Of a stretch of DNA of 64,000 nt, positions 1 to 9,343 are shown piece by piece (positions within the stretch are counted from its first letter, which is position 1; every line of letters starts with the position of its first letter). The notes under the pieces were generated by a model. It saw only the letters and a program-made list of their open reading frames with translations, made no database searches and had not been told where the DNA came from. The stretch covers positions 62,001-126,000 of the forward strand of contig NZ_JALIEA010000011.1 of NCBI RefSeq assembly GCF_022869005.1. Reading direction: 5' to 3'. The DNA comes from Corynebacterium kalidii (lineage in GTDB: Bacteria; Actinomycetota; Actinomycetes; Mycobacteriales; Mycobacteriaceae). Made by a program: the position numbers and the translations under genes.

Positions 1-1677
1 ATCCCGTCGACGGAACTCCGGGTCGGCGACGACGTGATCGTCGGTGTCGGGGCCGTGATCCCCTGCGACGGCGAGGTCGTCGGCGGCCGGTCCACCGTCG
101 AGGCGGGCCCGTTCACCGGGGGACGGGATCAGACCCCGGTCGAGGTGGGTGCCAGCGTCTACGCCGGCTCCCGGAACACCGGCGGTGAACTGAAGGTCCG
201 GGTCAGCAGGAGCGGTTCACGGACCCGGATCGCCGCGGTGCGGCGCTGGATCGCCGCCGCCGAACACGAGGAGAACCGGCTGGAACAGCTGGCGACCCGG
301 ACCGCGTCCCTGCTGGTGCCGTGGGCGGTCGTCATCGCGGTCGTCGCCGCGGTGGGGTGGCTGACGATGGCCGAGAGCGTCACCGCCGCCGTCGCCACGG
401 CGTTGACCGTCCTGGTGTCCGTGGCACCGGTGGCACTGGCGTTGTCGACCACGCTCGCCCTGCGCCTCGGCCTGGCCCGTGCCGCCTCGGGCGGGATGCT
501 GCTGCGTGACACCGGTACCATCCACCGGCTCGCCGCGGTCGACACCATCATCTTCAACCGTGCCGGGACGTTGACCACCGGCCCGATGCGCGTCGTCGGG
601 GTCACCGCCGCCAAGGGCGAGGTCGCCGAGATGGTGCTCCGGGTGGCCGGTGCACTGAGCCTCGAGAGCCCGCACGGCGTGTCCCGGGCGATCGTCCGGG
701 CCGACCGCGAGTCCCGCGACAGTGGCGCAGGAGGCGACGCGGTCCCGCACTGGCTGGAGGCAGGGCCCGTCGACGTGGACCCGCGGGGCGTCTTCACCGC
801 CACCGTCGACCTCCCGGTCCGGGACGCGGGGAGCGGCGGGCCGACCGTCCGCCCTGTCCAGGCGGAACTGTGGCGGCCCCGGGACATCTCGGAACTCGAC
901 GACCCGACCCTGGCCAACGCCGCCCTCGGCGGTGGGGTACCGCTCGTGGTCAGCTGGCGCGGGAAGGCCCGCGGCGTGATCAACATCGCCGACACCGTCA
1001 AACCCGACGCCGAGTCCTCCGTCCACTGGCTGGAGGATGCGGGCGTGGAGACCTACATGCTCTGCCGCGACACCTATCCCGTCGCACGTCGGATGGCCGA
1101 TTCGATCGGGATCTCCAAGGTGCTCGCCGGCATCATCCCGGCACGGAAGGCGGCGACGGTACGCAGCGTGCACTCCCAGGGAGCCACGGTGGCGATGGTC
1201 GGCGACCAGGACGTCCTCGACTGCCTCGACGTCGCCGACGTCGGCATCCTCATGGGGTCGGTCGACCGGCTGGACAACCTCGGCGGCGACCACGGGCAGG
1301 CGATGGGCCTCGACTCCGCCAGCAGTGACGTGGTGGTGGTCAGGGACGACGTCGCCGCCGTCGCGGAGTCGTTGAACCTCACCCGGCACGTCCGGGCCAC
1401 CGTGGACTGGAACCTCTGGCTGGCCTGGGGGTACAACATCTGCGCCCTCGTCCTGGCGGTGTCGGGGTTCCTCAACCCGCTGTTGGCGACCGCCCTGATG
1501 CTCGGGTCGTCACTGTTGATCGAGTGGCGGTCTGCACGCATCAGCCACCGCGACTACAGTATCGGCGACCCCCTCGGCCGTCAGGGTGCCGAGGCACCCG
1601 GGAACCGCTCCGACACCCGGCTGGGCAGACTGCGGGCCTGGGCCGGGGAGAACCTGAGCCCCTGGCAGTCCCGCTGA
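1..1677 (+). CDS. Degenerate P-type (P1B-like) ATPase, 5' end cut by the window
   Basis: The reading frame is open from base 1, so the N-terminus lies outside the window; 558 codons are visible. The order matches a P1B heavy-metal ATPase: actuator domain, two membrane helices (about 301-370 and 376-470), phosphorylation and nucleotide domains, then two C-terminal helices (about 1408-1525). The catalytic motifs are altered. Actuator TGE reads TGG (Gly codon 121-123). The CPC membrane motif reads VAP. DKTGTLT reads NRAGTLT, with Asn at 556-558 in place of the phosphorylated Asp. GDGxNDxPAL reads [10 protein letters not shown] (from 1201). The family normally pumps metal ions across the membrane by forming an aspartyl-phosphate; this copy should not be able to. 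The frame is intact over more than 1.6 kb, so it is a conserved-looking pseudoenzyme rather than a decayed gene. It lies upstream of hemL; a role linked to haem is only inferred. Confidence 0.85.
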   Translation: MPSTELRVGDDVIVGVGAVIPCDGEVVGGRSTVEAGPFTGGRDQTPVEVGASVYAGSRNTGGELKVRVSRSGSRTRIAAVRRWIAAAEHEENRLEQLATRTASLLVPWAVVIAVVAAVGWLTMAESVTAAVATALTVLVSVAPVALALSTTLALRLGLARAASGGMLLRDTGTIHRLAAVDTIIFNRAGTLTTGPMRVVGVTAAKGEVAEMVLRVAGALSLESPHGVSRAIVRADRESRDSGAGGDAVPHWLEAGPVDVDPRGVFTATVDLPVRDAGSGGPTVRPVQAELWRPRDISELDDPTLANAALGGGVPLVVSWRGKARGVINIADTVKPDAESSVHWLEDAGVETYMLCRDTYPVARRMADSIGISKVLAGIIPARKAATVRSVHSQGATVAMVGDQDVLDCLDVADVGILMGSVDRLDNLGGDHGQAMGLDSASSDVVVVRDDVAAVAESLNLTRHVRATVDWNLWLAWGYNICALVLAVSGFLNPLLATALMLGSSLLIEWRSARISHRDYSIGDPLGRQGAEAPGNRSDTRLGRLRAWAGENLSPWQSR

Positions 1678-1700
1678 CATTCGCCGCCACGGCGGTCAGC

Positions 1701-1745
1701 ACCGGCAGTACCGGCAGTACCGGCAGTACCGGCAGTACCGGCAGC
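1701..1745. repeat. Five tandem copies of a 9-bp unit
   Basis: The unit ACCGGCAGT is repeated five times head to tail, the last copy ending in C. It lies between the ATPase stop codon and the hemL promoter. It has no dyad symmetry and is not a terminator. It looks like a simple slippage repeat. Confidence 0.9.
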
Positions 1746-1811
1746 GCAGAGCCACGACGGGCGCCGGGATGCGGGCGTTCACCCGCGGTCCGTGCCCACG
1801 GCGCCGGTCAC

Positions 1812-1849
1812 TATGCTGGGGGACAGTTGGACAAGCGACCTTCAAGGAG
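1812..1849 (+). promoter_or_regulatory. Possible hemL promoter -10 and Shine-Dalgarno
   Basis: TATGCT at 1812-1817 fits an actinobacterial -10. AAGGAG at 1844-1849 sits 6 nt before the hemL ATG and fixes that start. No convincing -35 was seen. Confidence 0.4.
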
Positions 1850-1855
1850 TGGCAG

Positions 1856-3154
1856 ATGAGTGGACGGACGAACAGCTCGGCGGCGATGGACCGGGCCCGG
1901 GAAGTCACGCCCGGTGGTGTGAACTCCCCGGTGCGGGCCTTCGGCTCGGTCGGCGGCACCGCCCCGTTCATCGCCTCGGCGGCCGGGTCCCGGCTCACCG
2001 ACATCGACGGCAACGACTACGTCGACCTGATCTGCTCCTGGGGTCCGATGCTCCACGGCAACGCCCACCCGGCCGTCGTCGAGGCGGTCCGCGAGGCCGC
2101 GGGACGGGGACTGTCCTTCGGCGCGCCGACCCTCGCCGAGACGGAGCTGGCGCAGGAGATCATCGACCGCACCAGTGTGGAGCGGGTGCGGCTGGTCAAC
2201 TCCGGTACCGAGGCCACGATGTCGGCGGTGCGGCTGGCCCGCGGGTTCACCGGCCGCGACAAGATCCTGAAGTTCAACGGGTGCTACCACGGCCACGTGG
2301 ACTCCCTGCTGGTCGCCGCCGGCTCCGGCGTGGCCACCCTGGGTCTGCCGGACTCCCCGGGGATCACGGCCTCGGCCGCCGCGGAGACGATCGTGGTGGA
2401 CTACAACGACCTCGACGCCGTCCGGGCCGCCTTCGCCGCGAACCCCGGCCAGATCGCCGCGGTCATCACCGAGGCCAGCGCAGGCAACATGGGCACGGTG
2501 CACCCGCAGGACGGCTTCAACGCCGCGTTGAAGGAGATCGCCCACGCCGACGGCGCGCTGCTGATCCTCGACGAGGTCATGACCGGTTTCCGTACGTCGC
2601 GCTCCGGCTGGTTCGGGGTGGACGGTGTGGCCGGTGACCTGACCACCTTCGGCAAGGTCGTGTCCGGCGGGATGCCGGCCGCGGCGTTCGGCGGACGTGC
2701 CGAGATCATGGACATGCTGGCGCCGGAAGGGCCGGTGTACCAGGCGGGCACGCTGTCGGGGAACCCGGTGGCGACGGCGTCGGGCCTGGCGTCGCTGCGG
2801 TTGGCCGACGAGTCGACCTACACGACGTTGCAGGCCAACGCCGACAGGCTGTCCGGGCTGATCAGCGAGGCGCTCTCGCGCGAGGGGGTGGTGCACCACA
2901 TGCAGCGGGCCACGACGATGCTGTCGATCCGCTTCGCCGAGGGGCAGGGCCATAACTTCGCCGAGATGCAGGCGGCGGACACCTTCCGCTACGCGCCGTT
3001 CTTCCACGCCCTGCTGGACGGTGGGGTCTTCGCCCCGCCGAGCGTCTTCGAGACCTGGTTCGTGTCCACGGCGCTGACCGACGCGGACTTCGAGCGCATC
3101 GAGGCGGCGCTGGTGCCGGCGGCGAAGGCCGCGGCGGCCGCGACACCCCGGTAG
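1856..3154 (+). CDS. hemL: Glutamate-1-semialdehyde 2,1-aminomutase
   Basis: Converts glutamate-1-semialdehyde to 5-aminolevulinate, a step of the C5 route to haem; cytosolic and PLP-dependent. The protein has 432 residues, the usual family length. The N-terminal [12 protein letters not shown] and the PLP-lysine segment [11 protein letters not shown] (Lys267) are clear. The ATG at 1856 was chosen over an in-frame upstream ATG at 1769 because it has an AAGGAG at ideal spacing and because homologues begin near here. It follows the degenerate ATPase on the same strand and ends 30 bp before a converging siderophore-binding gene. Confidence 0.97.
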   Translation: MSGRTNSSAAMDRAREVTPGGVNSPVRAFGSVGGTAPFIASAAGSRLTDIDGNDYVDLICSWGPMLHGNAHPAVVEAVREAAGRGLSFGAPTLAETELAQEIIDRTSVERVRLVNSGTEATMSAVRLARGFTGRDKILKFNGCYHGHVDSLLVAAGSGVATLGLPDSPGITASAAAETIVVDYNDLDAVRAAFAANPGQIAAVITEASAGNMGTVHPQDGFNAALKEIAHADGALLILDEVMTGFRTSRSGWFGVDGVAGDLTTFGKVVSGGMPAAAFGGRAEIMDMLAPEGPVYQAGTLSGNPVATASGLASLRLADESTYTTLQANADRLSGLISEALSREGVVHHMQRATTMLSIRFAEGQGHNFAEMQAADTFRYAPFFHALLDGGVFAPPSVFETWFVSTALTDADFERIEAALVPAAKAAAAATPR

Positions 3155-3184
3155 TTCCCTGCGCCGGTAGCCGGACCTGCCGTG

Positions 3185-4243
3185 TCAGGCCAGGGCGTCC
3201 CGGATCATCGGGATGTAGCGCTCCAGGGTCCACGGCACGGTGAGGGGGTTGATCATCGAGGACGCGGTCACGAACGACTGGTCGGTGGGGGCGACTTCGG
3301 CACCCTCCCGGATCGCGCTGATGCCGCCGTACACGGGGAGGGCGTGCATCTCGCGGCGGTTGGTCTCGTCGGAGTAGAAGGTGAAGATCACGTCGACGTC
3401 GTCGAGCCGGTCGGCGTCCTCGATACTGAACTGGGCGGAGTCGGTGCCCACGACCTCGTCGGCCTTCAGCTCCTCGACCACCGGTGCCACCTGGAAGCCC
3501 AGGTTGGCGACCATCGCGGCGCGTTGCTCCGTCGGGAGGAACACGCCCATGTCCTGGGCGGGGCCCTGGTTGTAGATGAAGGCGAAGTCGTGGTCGGCGA
3601 AGTCGGGGTTGTCCTCCCGGGCGGTGGCGAACTCCCGGTCGATGCCGTCGATGAGTCCGCGGGCCTGGTCAGGCTTCCCGAGCGCGGTGGCGACGGTGGT
3701 GATCTGGTCCTTCCAGTCGATCGTCCACGGGTGCTCGGGGTAGGCCACGGTGGGGGCCACGGCGCTGATCTGGTCGTACTGCTCCTGGCTCATCCCGGAC
3801 CACGGGGCCAGCACGAGGTCGGGGTCCAGGGCGGCGATCTCCTCGGCGCTGACCTCCTCACCACCGGTGATGAGTTCGGGGAGCTCGTCGCCGCGCTCCT
3901 CCACGGCCTCGCGGATCCAGGGAAGTTGGCCGGAGTCGTCGGCGCCCCAGTCGTAGCGTTCGGTCGCCACCGGGGTCACGCCCAGGGCGATGGCCGTCTC
4001 CGCGGAGCCCTGCCCGAGGGTGACCACGCGTTCGGGGGCGGAGGTGATCGACGCCTCACCGAGGGCGTGGCTGATGGTGACCGGCTCGAAGCCGGAGCCG
4101 CCCGGACCACCGGACCCGTTCTGGTCGGCGGCGTCACCGTCGCCGGGGGTCGAGGAGCAGGCGACGAGCAGGACGGTGGTCAGGCAGGACGCCAGGACAG
4201 CGCCGACGGTACGCCCCGTGGGGCGTCGGAGGGAGAGGTTCAT
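3185..4243 (-). CDS. Iron-siderophore ABC transporter substrate-binding lipoprotein
   Basis: A 352-residue protein with a lipoprotein signal peptide (twin arginine-containing n-region, hydrophobic core, lipobox LVAC near residue 29), a Gly/Asp/Ser-rich linker, then a FepB/FecB-type periplasmic-binding fold (ERVVTLGQGSAETAIALG; DPDLVLAPWSGMSQEQYDQI). It should sit anchored outside the membrane and pass a ferric siderophore to a FecCD-type permease. No permease or ATPase gene lies beside it, so it is an orphan binding protein here. The start codon is 6 nt from a TAGCCT -10, and a DtxR-like dyad overlaps both. The substrate is not known. Confidence 0.88.
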   Translation of the reverse strand: MNLSLRRPTGRTVGAVLASCLTTVLLVACSSTPGDGDAADQNGSGGPGGSGFEPVTISHALGEASITSAPERVVTLGQGSAETAIALGVTPVATERYDWGADDSGQLPWIREAVEERGDELPELITGGEEVSAEEIAALDPDLVLAPWSGMSQEQYDQISAVAPTVAYPEHPWTIDWKDQITTVATALGKPDQARGLIDGIDREFATAREDNPDFADHDFAFIYNQGPAQDMGVFLPTEQRAAMVANLGFQVAPVVEELKADEVVGTDSAQFSIEDADRLDDVDVIFTFYSDETNRREMHALPVYGGISAIREGAEVAPTDQSFVTASSMINPLTVPWTLERYIPMIRDALA

Positions 4244-4261
4244 GAGGGTAGGCTAGCATAT
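4243..4261 (-). promoter_or_regulatory. Putative DtxR box over the -10 of the siderophore-binding gene
   Basis: The 19 bases tgagggtaggctagcatat match the DtxR consensus as I remember it (TWAGGTTAGSCTAACCTWA) at 14 of 19 positions. The site covers the minus-strand -10 TAGCCT (4255-4250), which is 6 nt from the ATG and implies a leaderless transcript. A repressor here would block RNA polymerase directly. The site is inferred by eye. Confidence 0.45.
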
Positions 4262-4335
4262 CCTCCGGGGGTGACCGTCGTTCACCCTGGGCTCCGGCAG
4301 AAGGTCGTCACTTATGAGCTGAGCACCATCCCAGG

Positions 4336-4341
4336 TAGTGT
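4336..4341 (+). promoter_or_regulatory. -10 hexamer TAGTGT, leaderless start for the histidine phosphatase
   Basis: TAGTGT lies 8 nt before the ATG at 4350 and no Shine-Dalgarno is present, so the mRNA probably begins at or beside the start codon. Confidence 0.5.
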
Positions 4342-4349
4342 CAGGCACC

Positions 4350-4955
4350 ATGACAACGATCGTCCACCTCGTCCGCCACGGGGAGGTCCACAACCCCGGG
4401 CGCATTCTCTACGGTCGACTGCCCGACTGGCACCTCAGCGTCCGTGGCCGTCAGATGGCCGCGGCCGTGGCCGCCGACCTGTCCGATCACAACGTCACCT
4501 ACGTCGTGTCCTCGCCGCTGGAGCGGGCCCGGGAAACCGTGGCGCCGCTGGCGGAGAGCCTCGGTGTGGTCCCGGGGGTGGATGAGGACCTGCTCGAGGC
4601 CGGTAACGACCTGGAGGGCCTGCACATCAAGGGCGTCCGGTCGGCACTGTGGAACCCGAAGCGGTGGCCGCTGCTGACGAACCCCACCGTCCCGAGCTGG
4701 GGGGAGCCCTACTCGGAGATCCTCGACCGCATGTGGCGGGCCGTCGACCGTGCCCGCCGTGCCGCCGAGGGCGCCGAGGCCGTGTGCGTGACCCATCAGC
4801 TGCCCATCGTCTGTGTCCAGCGGGACGCGCAGGGGCTGCCGCTGTACCACAACCCGGCGGCCCGCCGGTGTGAACTCGCCTCGGTGACCTCCCTGGTCTT
4901 CGAGGGGGACGACCTGGTCGACATGGTCTACTCGGAGCCCGCACAGGAGATCTGA
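4350..4955 (+). CDS. Histidine phosphatase family (phosphoglycerate mutase-like) protein
   Basis: A 201-residue protein with the phosphohistidine motif LVRHGEVHNP near the N-terminus, the second arginine in SSPLERARETV, and the later catalytic His in CVTHQLP. The fold is that of broad-specificity phosphatases; the true substrate cannot be read from sequence, and a glycolytic mutase role is unlikely. It lies between hemL and the cytochrome c maturation genes. I recall the same order in C. glutamicum. The start was set by the adjacent -10; an in-frame GTG at 4338 overlaps that -10 and is unlikely. Confidence 0.85.
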   Translation: MTTIVHLVRHGEVHNPGRILYGRLPDWHLSVRGRQMAAAVAADLSDHNVTYVVSSPLERARETVAPLAESLGVVPGVDEDLLEAGNDLEGLHIKGVRSALWNPKRWPLLTNPTVPSWGEPYSEILDRMWRAVDRARRAAEGAEAVCVTHQLPIVCVQRDAQGLPLYHNPAARRCELASVTSLVFEGDDLVDMVYSEPAQEI

Positions 4956-4962
4956 TTCGGTG

Positions 4963-5580
4963 ATGAACGTGAGACAGCAGGGACGACAGGCGGCGGCAGC
5001 CGTCCTCACCGCGTCGCTGGCCCTGGGCCTGGCGGCGTGCGGGGAGAACAACACCGCCGGGACCGACGCCGTGGCCCAGGGCGGCACCTTCGAGTTCGTC
5101 TCCCCGGGTGGTCAGACGGAGATCACCTACGACGAGGCTGACCGTGAACCCGTGGGTGACCTGCAGGGTGAATCCCTGATGGAGCCGGGGGAGACCGTCG
5201 GTCTCGAGGACTTCACGGACCAGGTCGTGGTCCTGAACTCCTGGGGCCAGTGGTGCGGCCCGTGCCGTAGCGAGGCCGACGACCTGCAGCGGGTCCAGCA
5301 GAACTTCGAGGACCACGGCAGCGGGACGATCCTCGGCATCAACGTGCGTGACTCGGTGGCGGACAAGGCCCGCGACTTCGTCACGGACAACGGGATCACC
5401 TACCCGTCGATCTACGACCCGCCGTTCAAGTCCGCCCTCGCGCTGGGAGGCCTGCCGGCGTCGGTGATCCCCACCACGATCGTGCTGGACCGGCAGCACC
5501 GTCCCGCGAAGGTCTTCCTGCGCGAGGTCAACGACGACGAGCTGTGGGCGGCCGTCGAGCCGTTGCTCGACGATGAGTGA
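4963..5580 (+). CDS. TlpA/CcsX-type thioredoxin-like lipoprotein
   Basis: A 205-residue membrane-anchored thioredoxin fold with lipobox LAAC near residue 23 and the redox motif WCGPC (Trp97, Cys98, Cys101). In this family the protein keeps apocytochrome c haem-binding cysteines reduced outside the membrane, receiving electrons from CcdA. It is encoded directly upstream of ccdA with an 8-bp overlap, then resB and ccsB, which supports that role. A GTG immediately upstream (4960) is an alternative start; AGGAGA lies just before both. Confidence 0.9.
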   Translation: MNVRQQGRQAAAAVLTASLALGLAACGENNTAGTDAVAQGGTFEFVSPGGQTEITYDEADREPVGDLQGESLMEPGETVGLEDFTDQVVVLNSWGQWCGPCRSEADDLQRVQQNFEDHGSGTILGINVRDSVADKARDFVTDNGITYPSIYDPPFKSALALGGLPASVIPTTIVLDRQHRPAKVFLREVNDDELWAAVEPLLDDE

Positions 5581-6361
5581 GTTCGGCGCCGCGTTCGCCG
5601 ACGCGGTCACCACCGGCCCGCTCCTGCTGGCGCTGCTGGCTGCGGCGGCCGCCGGGCTGGTCTCCTTCGCCTCGCCGTGCGTGATCCCGCTGGTGCCGGG
5701 TTACGTCTCCTACCTCGCCGGTGTCGTCGGCGCGGACACCGAGTTCACCCGGGAGGGCACGGTGGTCACGGCCCGCCGGGGCCGGGCCGGTGGTGCGGCC
5801 CTGTTGTTCGTCGCCGGTTTCACCGTGGTCTTCGTGCTCGCCTCGACGACGGTCTTCGGGGCCGTCAGCGTGCTGCAGCTGAACCAGGAGACGCTGATGC
5901 GCGTCGGCGGTGTGGTGACGATCGTCATGGGCATCGTCTTCATGGGGTTCATCCGGCCCCTGCAGAACGACACACGTATGGCCCCGAAGCGCTGGTCCAC
6001 CCTGGCCGGGGCGCCGCTGCTCGGCGGGGTGTTTGCGCTGGGGTGGACGCCCTGCCTGGGGCCGACGCTCGCCGCGATCATCTCCGTCTCCGCCGGGACG
6101 GAGGGCATGACCGCGGCGCGCGGTGTCGTCCTCATCATTTCCTACTGCCTGGGGCTGGGACTACCGTTCATCCTTGTCGCCCTGGGTTCCGCGAGGGCGC
6201 TGCGCGGTGTCGGCTGGCTGCGGAAGCACTCCCGCACCATCCAGCTCGTCGGCGGTGCCCTGTTGGTCCTCGTCGGCATCCTGCTGGTCTCCGGCCAGTG
6301 GGCCCTGTTCGTCGACTGGATCCGGCAGGCCGTGGTGTCCGACACCACGCTGCCGATCTAG
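5573..6361 (+). CDS. ccdA: Cytochrome c biogenesis protein CcdA
   Basis: A 262-residue polytopic membrane protein of the DsbD/CcdA family. Two conserved cysteines lie in SFASPCVIPLVPGY (TM1) and GWTPCLGPTLAA, the pair that shuttles electrons across the membrane from thioredoxin to the outer TlpA-like protein. About six hydrophobic segments are visible. The ATG lies inside the 3' end of the upstream gene (ATGAGTGA), a sign of translational coupling. Confidence 0.95.
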   Translation: MSEFGAAFADAVTTGPLLLALLAAAAAGLVSFASPCVIPLVPGYVSYLAGVVGADTEFTREGTVVTARRGRAGGAALLFVAGFTVVFVLASTTVFGAVSVLQLNQETLMRVGGVVTIVMGIVFMGFIRPLQNDTRMAPKRWSTLAGAPLLGGVFALGWTPCLGPTLAAIISVSAGTEGMTAARGVVLIISYCLGLGLPFILVALGSARALRGVGWLRKHSRTIQLVGGALLVLVGILLVSGQWALFVDWIRQAVVSDTTLPI

Positions 6362-6404
6362 TCGTCGACAGGTATCAACCGAAGTCCTCTCCCGAAAGGT
6401 CCCC

Positions 6405-8144
6405 ATGATCCGCTGGTTCCTGCGTCTACCGAAACGGGCCTGGCAGTGGCTGACCCGTATGCGGACGGCACTGGTCCTGCTGTTCCTCCTCGCCCTCGGG
6501 GCGGTGCCCGGCGCCCTGCTGCCGCAGCGGTCGCTGAACGCCGGCAACGTCACGGAGTTCATCGAGAACAACGGCCGGATCGGTGAGATCTACGACAAGC
6601 TCGGATTGTTCGACGTCTTCAGCTCCCCGTGGTTCGCCGCGATCTACGTCCTGCTGTTCCTCTCGCTGATCGGCTGCATCCTGCCGCGCAGCTGGGACCA
6701 CTACAAGGCGCTGCGGACCCGTCCGCCGGCAGCCCCGAAGCGGCTCACCCGGATGCCGAATTTCGTGGAGGGCACCGTCGACGCGCCCACTGCGCAGGTG
6801 CAGGACCAGGTCAGCCGGCGCTTCCGTAAATGGCGCGGCGGGGCGACGGAGGCCGCCGACGACCGTGCCGGCAAGTGGTCCTACGCCGCCGAGCGCGGCT
6901 ACCTGCGTGAGGCGTCCAACCTGGTGTTCCACCTCTCCCTGGTCGGTATCCTCGCCGCGGTGATGGCCGGACGCCTGGTGTACTACGAAGGCCAGGTCAT
7001 CGTCGTCGCCGGGACGGACTCCGCGAGCTCGCAGTTCTGCAACTCCGCGGTGGCCAACTTCGACTCGATGCGCAACGGCCCCCTCTTCGACGGCACCACC
7101 CTGACCCCGTTCTGCGTGAACGTGAAGAACTTCAAGGCGGACTACCTCTCGTCCGGGCAGGCGACCCACTTCTCCTCGGACATCGACTACGCCGAGGGCA
7201 GTGACGCGATGCTGCCGACCGAGGAGTGGGACAAGACCCAGCTGCGCGTCAACCACCCGCTCAACGTCGACGGCGACCTGGTGTACCTGCAGGGGCACGG
7301 CTACGCGCCGACGTTCACGGTGACCTGGCCTAACGGCGAGAAGCGCACCGAGACCATCCAGTTCCGTCCGGACGACCTGACCTACTTCCTGTCGTCCGGC
7401 GCGATCAAGATGGACCCGCCGGCCGGGATGTACGAGGACCTCTACGACCGCCGGCAGAACCAGCTGGCGATCCAGGGGCTCTTCGCGCCCACCGCCGAGT
7501 TCTCCGGGGAGAACAACGCCCTGCTGACCTCCAGCTTCCCGGCGATGAACGACCCGGCCGTGGCCATCGACATCTACCGTGGCGACACCGGGCTCGACGC
7601 CGGCACCGGCCAGGACATCTTCTCCCTCGACTCGACCCAGCTGCACAGCGGGGCCTTGCAGAAACTCGACCGGGTCAACCTCATGGAGGGGGAGTCAGTG
7701 ACCCTCGACGACGGTACGGAGATCTCCTTCGACGGTGCCGAGGAGTTCGTGAACCTGCAGGTCAGCCGGGATCCGACGACGCCGTTCGTCCTCGGTTTCG
7801 CGCTGCTGATGCTGGTCAGCCTCGTCGGCTCGCTGACGATCAAGCGCCGCCGCTTCTGGGTGCGTGTCACCGACAACGGTGACGGCACCACGCACCTGCA
7901 GATCGCGGGCCTGGCGCGTACCGACTCGGCGGGCTGGGGACGTGAGTTCAACCGCGTCGCCGAGGAGCTGCTCCACCTCGACGAGGAGGAACTCGACGAG
8001 GAGTTCGACCAGACCGACAGTGAGTGGGAGGACTGGGAGGACGAGCTCGACCGTGAGCTCCGGCGTGAGGTCGACGCCGGGGAGCTCTCCGGGCGCCCCG
8101 ACCTGAAGGACGGTCCGTCAGAAGACCGTCCTGAGGAACGCTAA
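6405..8144 (+). CDS. resB: ResB-like cytochrome c maturation protein
   Basis: A 579-residue protein with hydrophobic segments near the N-terminus (ALVLLFLLALGAVPGALLPQ), around residue 75, around residue 170 and near residue 465, flanking a large outer domain. ResB and CcsB form the System II haem-delivery and cytochrome c synthase complex. The C-terminus is very acidic (repeated E/D around 7970-8060). The frame stays open upstream to 6123 inside ccdA, but the ATG at 6405 follows the ccdA stop with AAAGG before it and gives the usual ResB start. Confidence 0.93.
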   Translation: MIRWFLRLPKRAWQWLTRMRTALVLLFLLALGAVPGALLPQRSLNAGNVTEFIENNGRIGEIYDKLGLFDVFSSPWFAAIYVLLFLSLIGCILPRSWDHYKALRTRPPAAPKRLTRMPNFVEGTVDAPTAQVQDQVSRRFRKWRGGATEAADDRAGKWSYAAERGYLREASNLVFHLSLVGILAAVMAGRLVYYEGQVIVVAGTDSASSQFCNSAVANFDSMRNGPLFDGTTLTPFCVNVKNFKADYLSSGQATHFSSDIDYAEGSDAMLPTEEWDKTQLRVNHPLNVDGDLVYLQGHGYAPTFTVTWPNGEKRTETIQFRPDDLTYFLSSGAIKMDPPAGMYEDLYDRRQNQLAIQGLFAPTAEFSGENNALLTSSFPAMNDPAVAIDIYRGDTGLDAGTGQDIFSLDSTQLHSGALQKLDRVNLMEGESVTLDDGTEISFDGAEEFVNLQVSRDPTTPFVLGFALLMLVSLVGSLTIKRRRFWVRVTDNGDGTTHLQIAGLARTDSAGWGREFNRVAEELLHLDEEELDEEFDQTDSEWEDWEDELDRELRREVDAGELSGRPDLKDGPSEDRPEER

Positions 8145-8232
8145 ACACCTGCTCACTTTTGGTTTCGGCACCCGGTGCCCAGTAATCTGGGCCGTATCAC
8201 GGCCCAGTCATCATCGACGGAGGAACTGACGG

Positions 8233-9342
8233 ATGGACATCCACGACCTCAATGAAGGGCTGGCGGACTTCTCCGACCTGGCCTACACCACCACGGTGGC
8301 GTTGTACCTGCTCGGACTCGCTGTCTCCCTCGTGTTCTACGGGATGTACCGGTCGGCCACGGAGACCCGTCGGGAACGCGCCCGCATCCTGGGCGAGAGC
8401 AAGGCCGGGCGGGACCGGGAGAAGGTCGCCGTCGGTGCAGGCGCCGCCGGTGCGTCCGGCACCGTGGACAAGGACGCCGCCGACGGCGGCAGCCACGACG
8501 TCTCCGGTATCGCCACCGGTTCCCTCAGCGAGGACGAACTGCCTGAACGGTTCCAGGTCGAGACCATCCGCAACCGCTTCCGCCGCACCGACCGGTGGGG
8601 CGGCATGGCCCAGGCCGTGATCTGGCTGGGTGTGGCCATGCACGTGCTGTTCGTGGTGGTCCGTGGGCTGGCGGCGAACCGTTTCCCGTGGGGCAACCTC
8701 TTCGAGTACGTCTCGGTCGTCTCGGCGGTGTCCATGGTCATCGCTTGCTACGTCCTGCGACGCAAGGCGATGCGGGTGCTGTGGCCCTGGATCCTCACAC
8801 CCATCGTCCTGCTGCTGTTCTACGCGGGTACCGAGCTCTACGCCGACGTCGCCCCGGTGGTCCCGTCGCTGAACTCCTACTGGTTCGTCATCCACGTGTC
8901 CGTGGTATCCATCGGCGGCGGTATCGGCCTGGTCTCGGGTATGGCCTCCCTGCTCTACATCCTGCGACGGGCCCAGCCGCGTGGCGAGGAGAAGGGTTTC
9001 TTCGGGGTGCTGGCCACCCCGCTGCCGGACGCCTCCAAGCTGGACGCCCTGGCCTACCGGGCCGCGATCTGGACCCTGCCGGTCTTCGGTCTCGGCGTGA
9101 TCTTCGGTGCGATCTGGGCCCACGCCGCCTGGGGCCGTTTCTGGGGCTGGGACCCCAAGGAGACGGTCTCGCTGATCACCTGGATCCTCTACGCCGCCTA
9201 CCTGCACGCCCGGGCGACCCCGGGGATGCGCGGCAAGCCGGCGGCGTGGATCAACGTCGTCGCCTTCGCGACGATGATCTTCAACCTCTTCTTCATCAAC
9301 ATCGTCATCTCGGGCCTGCACTCCTACGCCGGGCTGAACTGA
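8233..9342 (+). CDS. ccsB: CcsB/ResC (CcsA family) cytochrome c synthase subunit
   Basis: A 369-residue multi-pass protein carrying the family's haem-handling tryptophan signature WGRFWGWDPKET. An N-terminal helix is followed by a cytosolic loop with Gly/Ala- and Asp-rich sequence (about residues 55-100), then the CcsA core. It works with ResB to attach haem to cytochrome c outside the membrane. GGAGGA lies 8 nt before the ATG. Its stop is directly followed by the rmlB ATG, so the two may share a transcript. Confidence 0.94.
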   Translation: MDIHDLNEGLADFSDLAYTTTVALYLLGLAVSLVFYGMYRSATETRRERARILGESKAGRDREKVAVGAGAAGASGTVDKDAADGGSHDVSGIATGSLSEDELPERFQVETIRNRFRRTDRWGGMAQAVIWLGVAMHVLFVVVRGLAANRFPWGNLFEYVSVVSAVSMVIACYVLRRKAMRVLWPWILTPIVLLLFYAGTELYADVAPVVPSLNSYWFVIHVSVVSIGGGIGLVSGMASLLYILRRAQPRGEEKGFFGVLATPLPDASKLDALAYRAAIWTLPVFGLGVIFGAIWAHAAWGRFWGWDPKETVSLITWILYAAYLHARATPGMRGKPAAWINVVAFATMIFNLFFINIVISGLHSYAGLN

Positions 9343-9343
9343 C

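Noticed and set aside
1701..1745. CRISPR-like array
   Set aside because: Direct 9-bp repeats without spacers; a simple tandem repeat.
3182..4585. 467-codon frame opposite the siderophore-binding gene
   Set aside because: Its sequence is Gly/Val/Asp/Arg-rich shadow; the minus strand has signal peptide, lipobox and family motifs.
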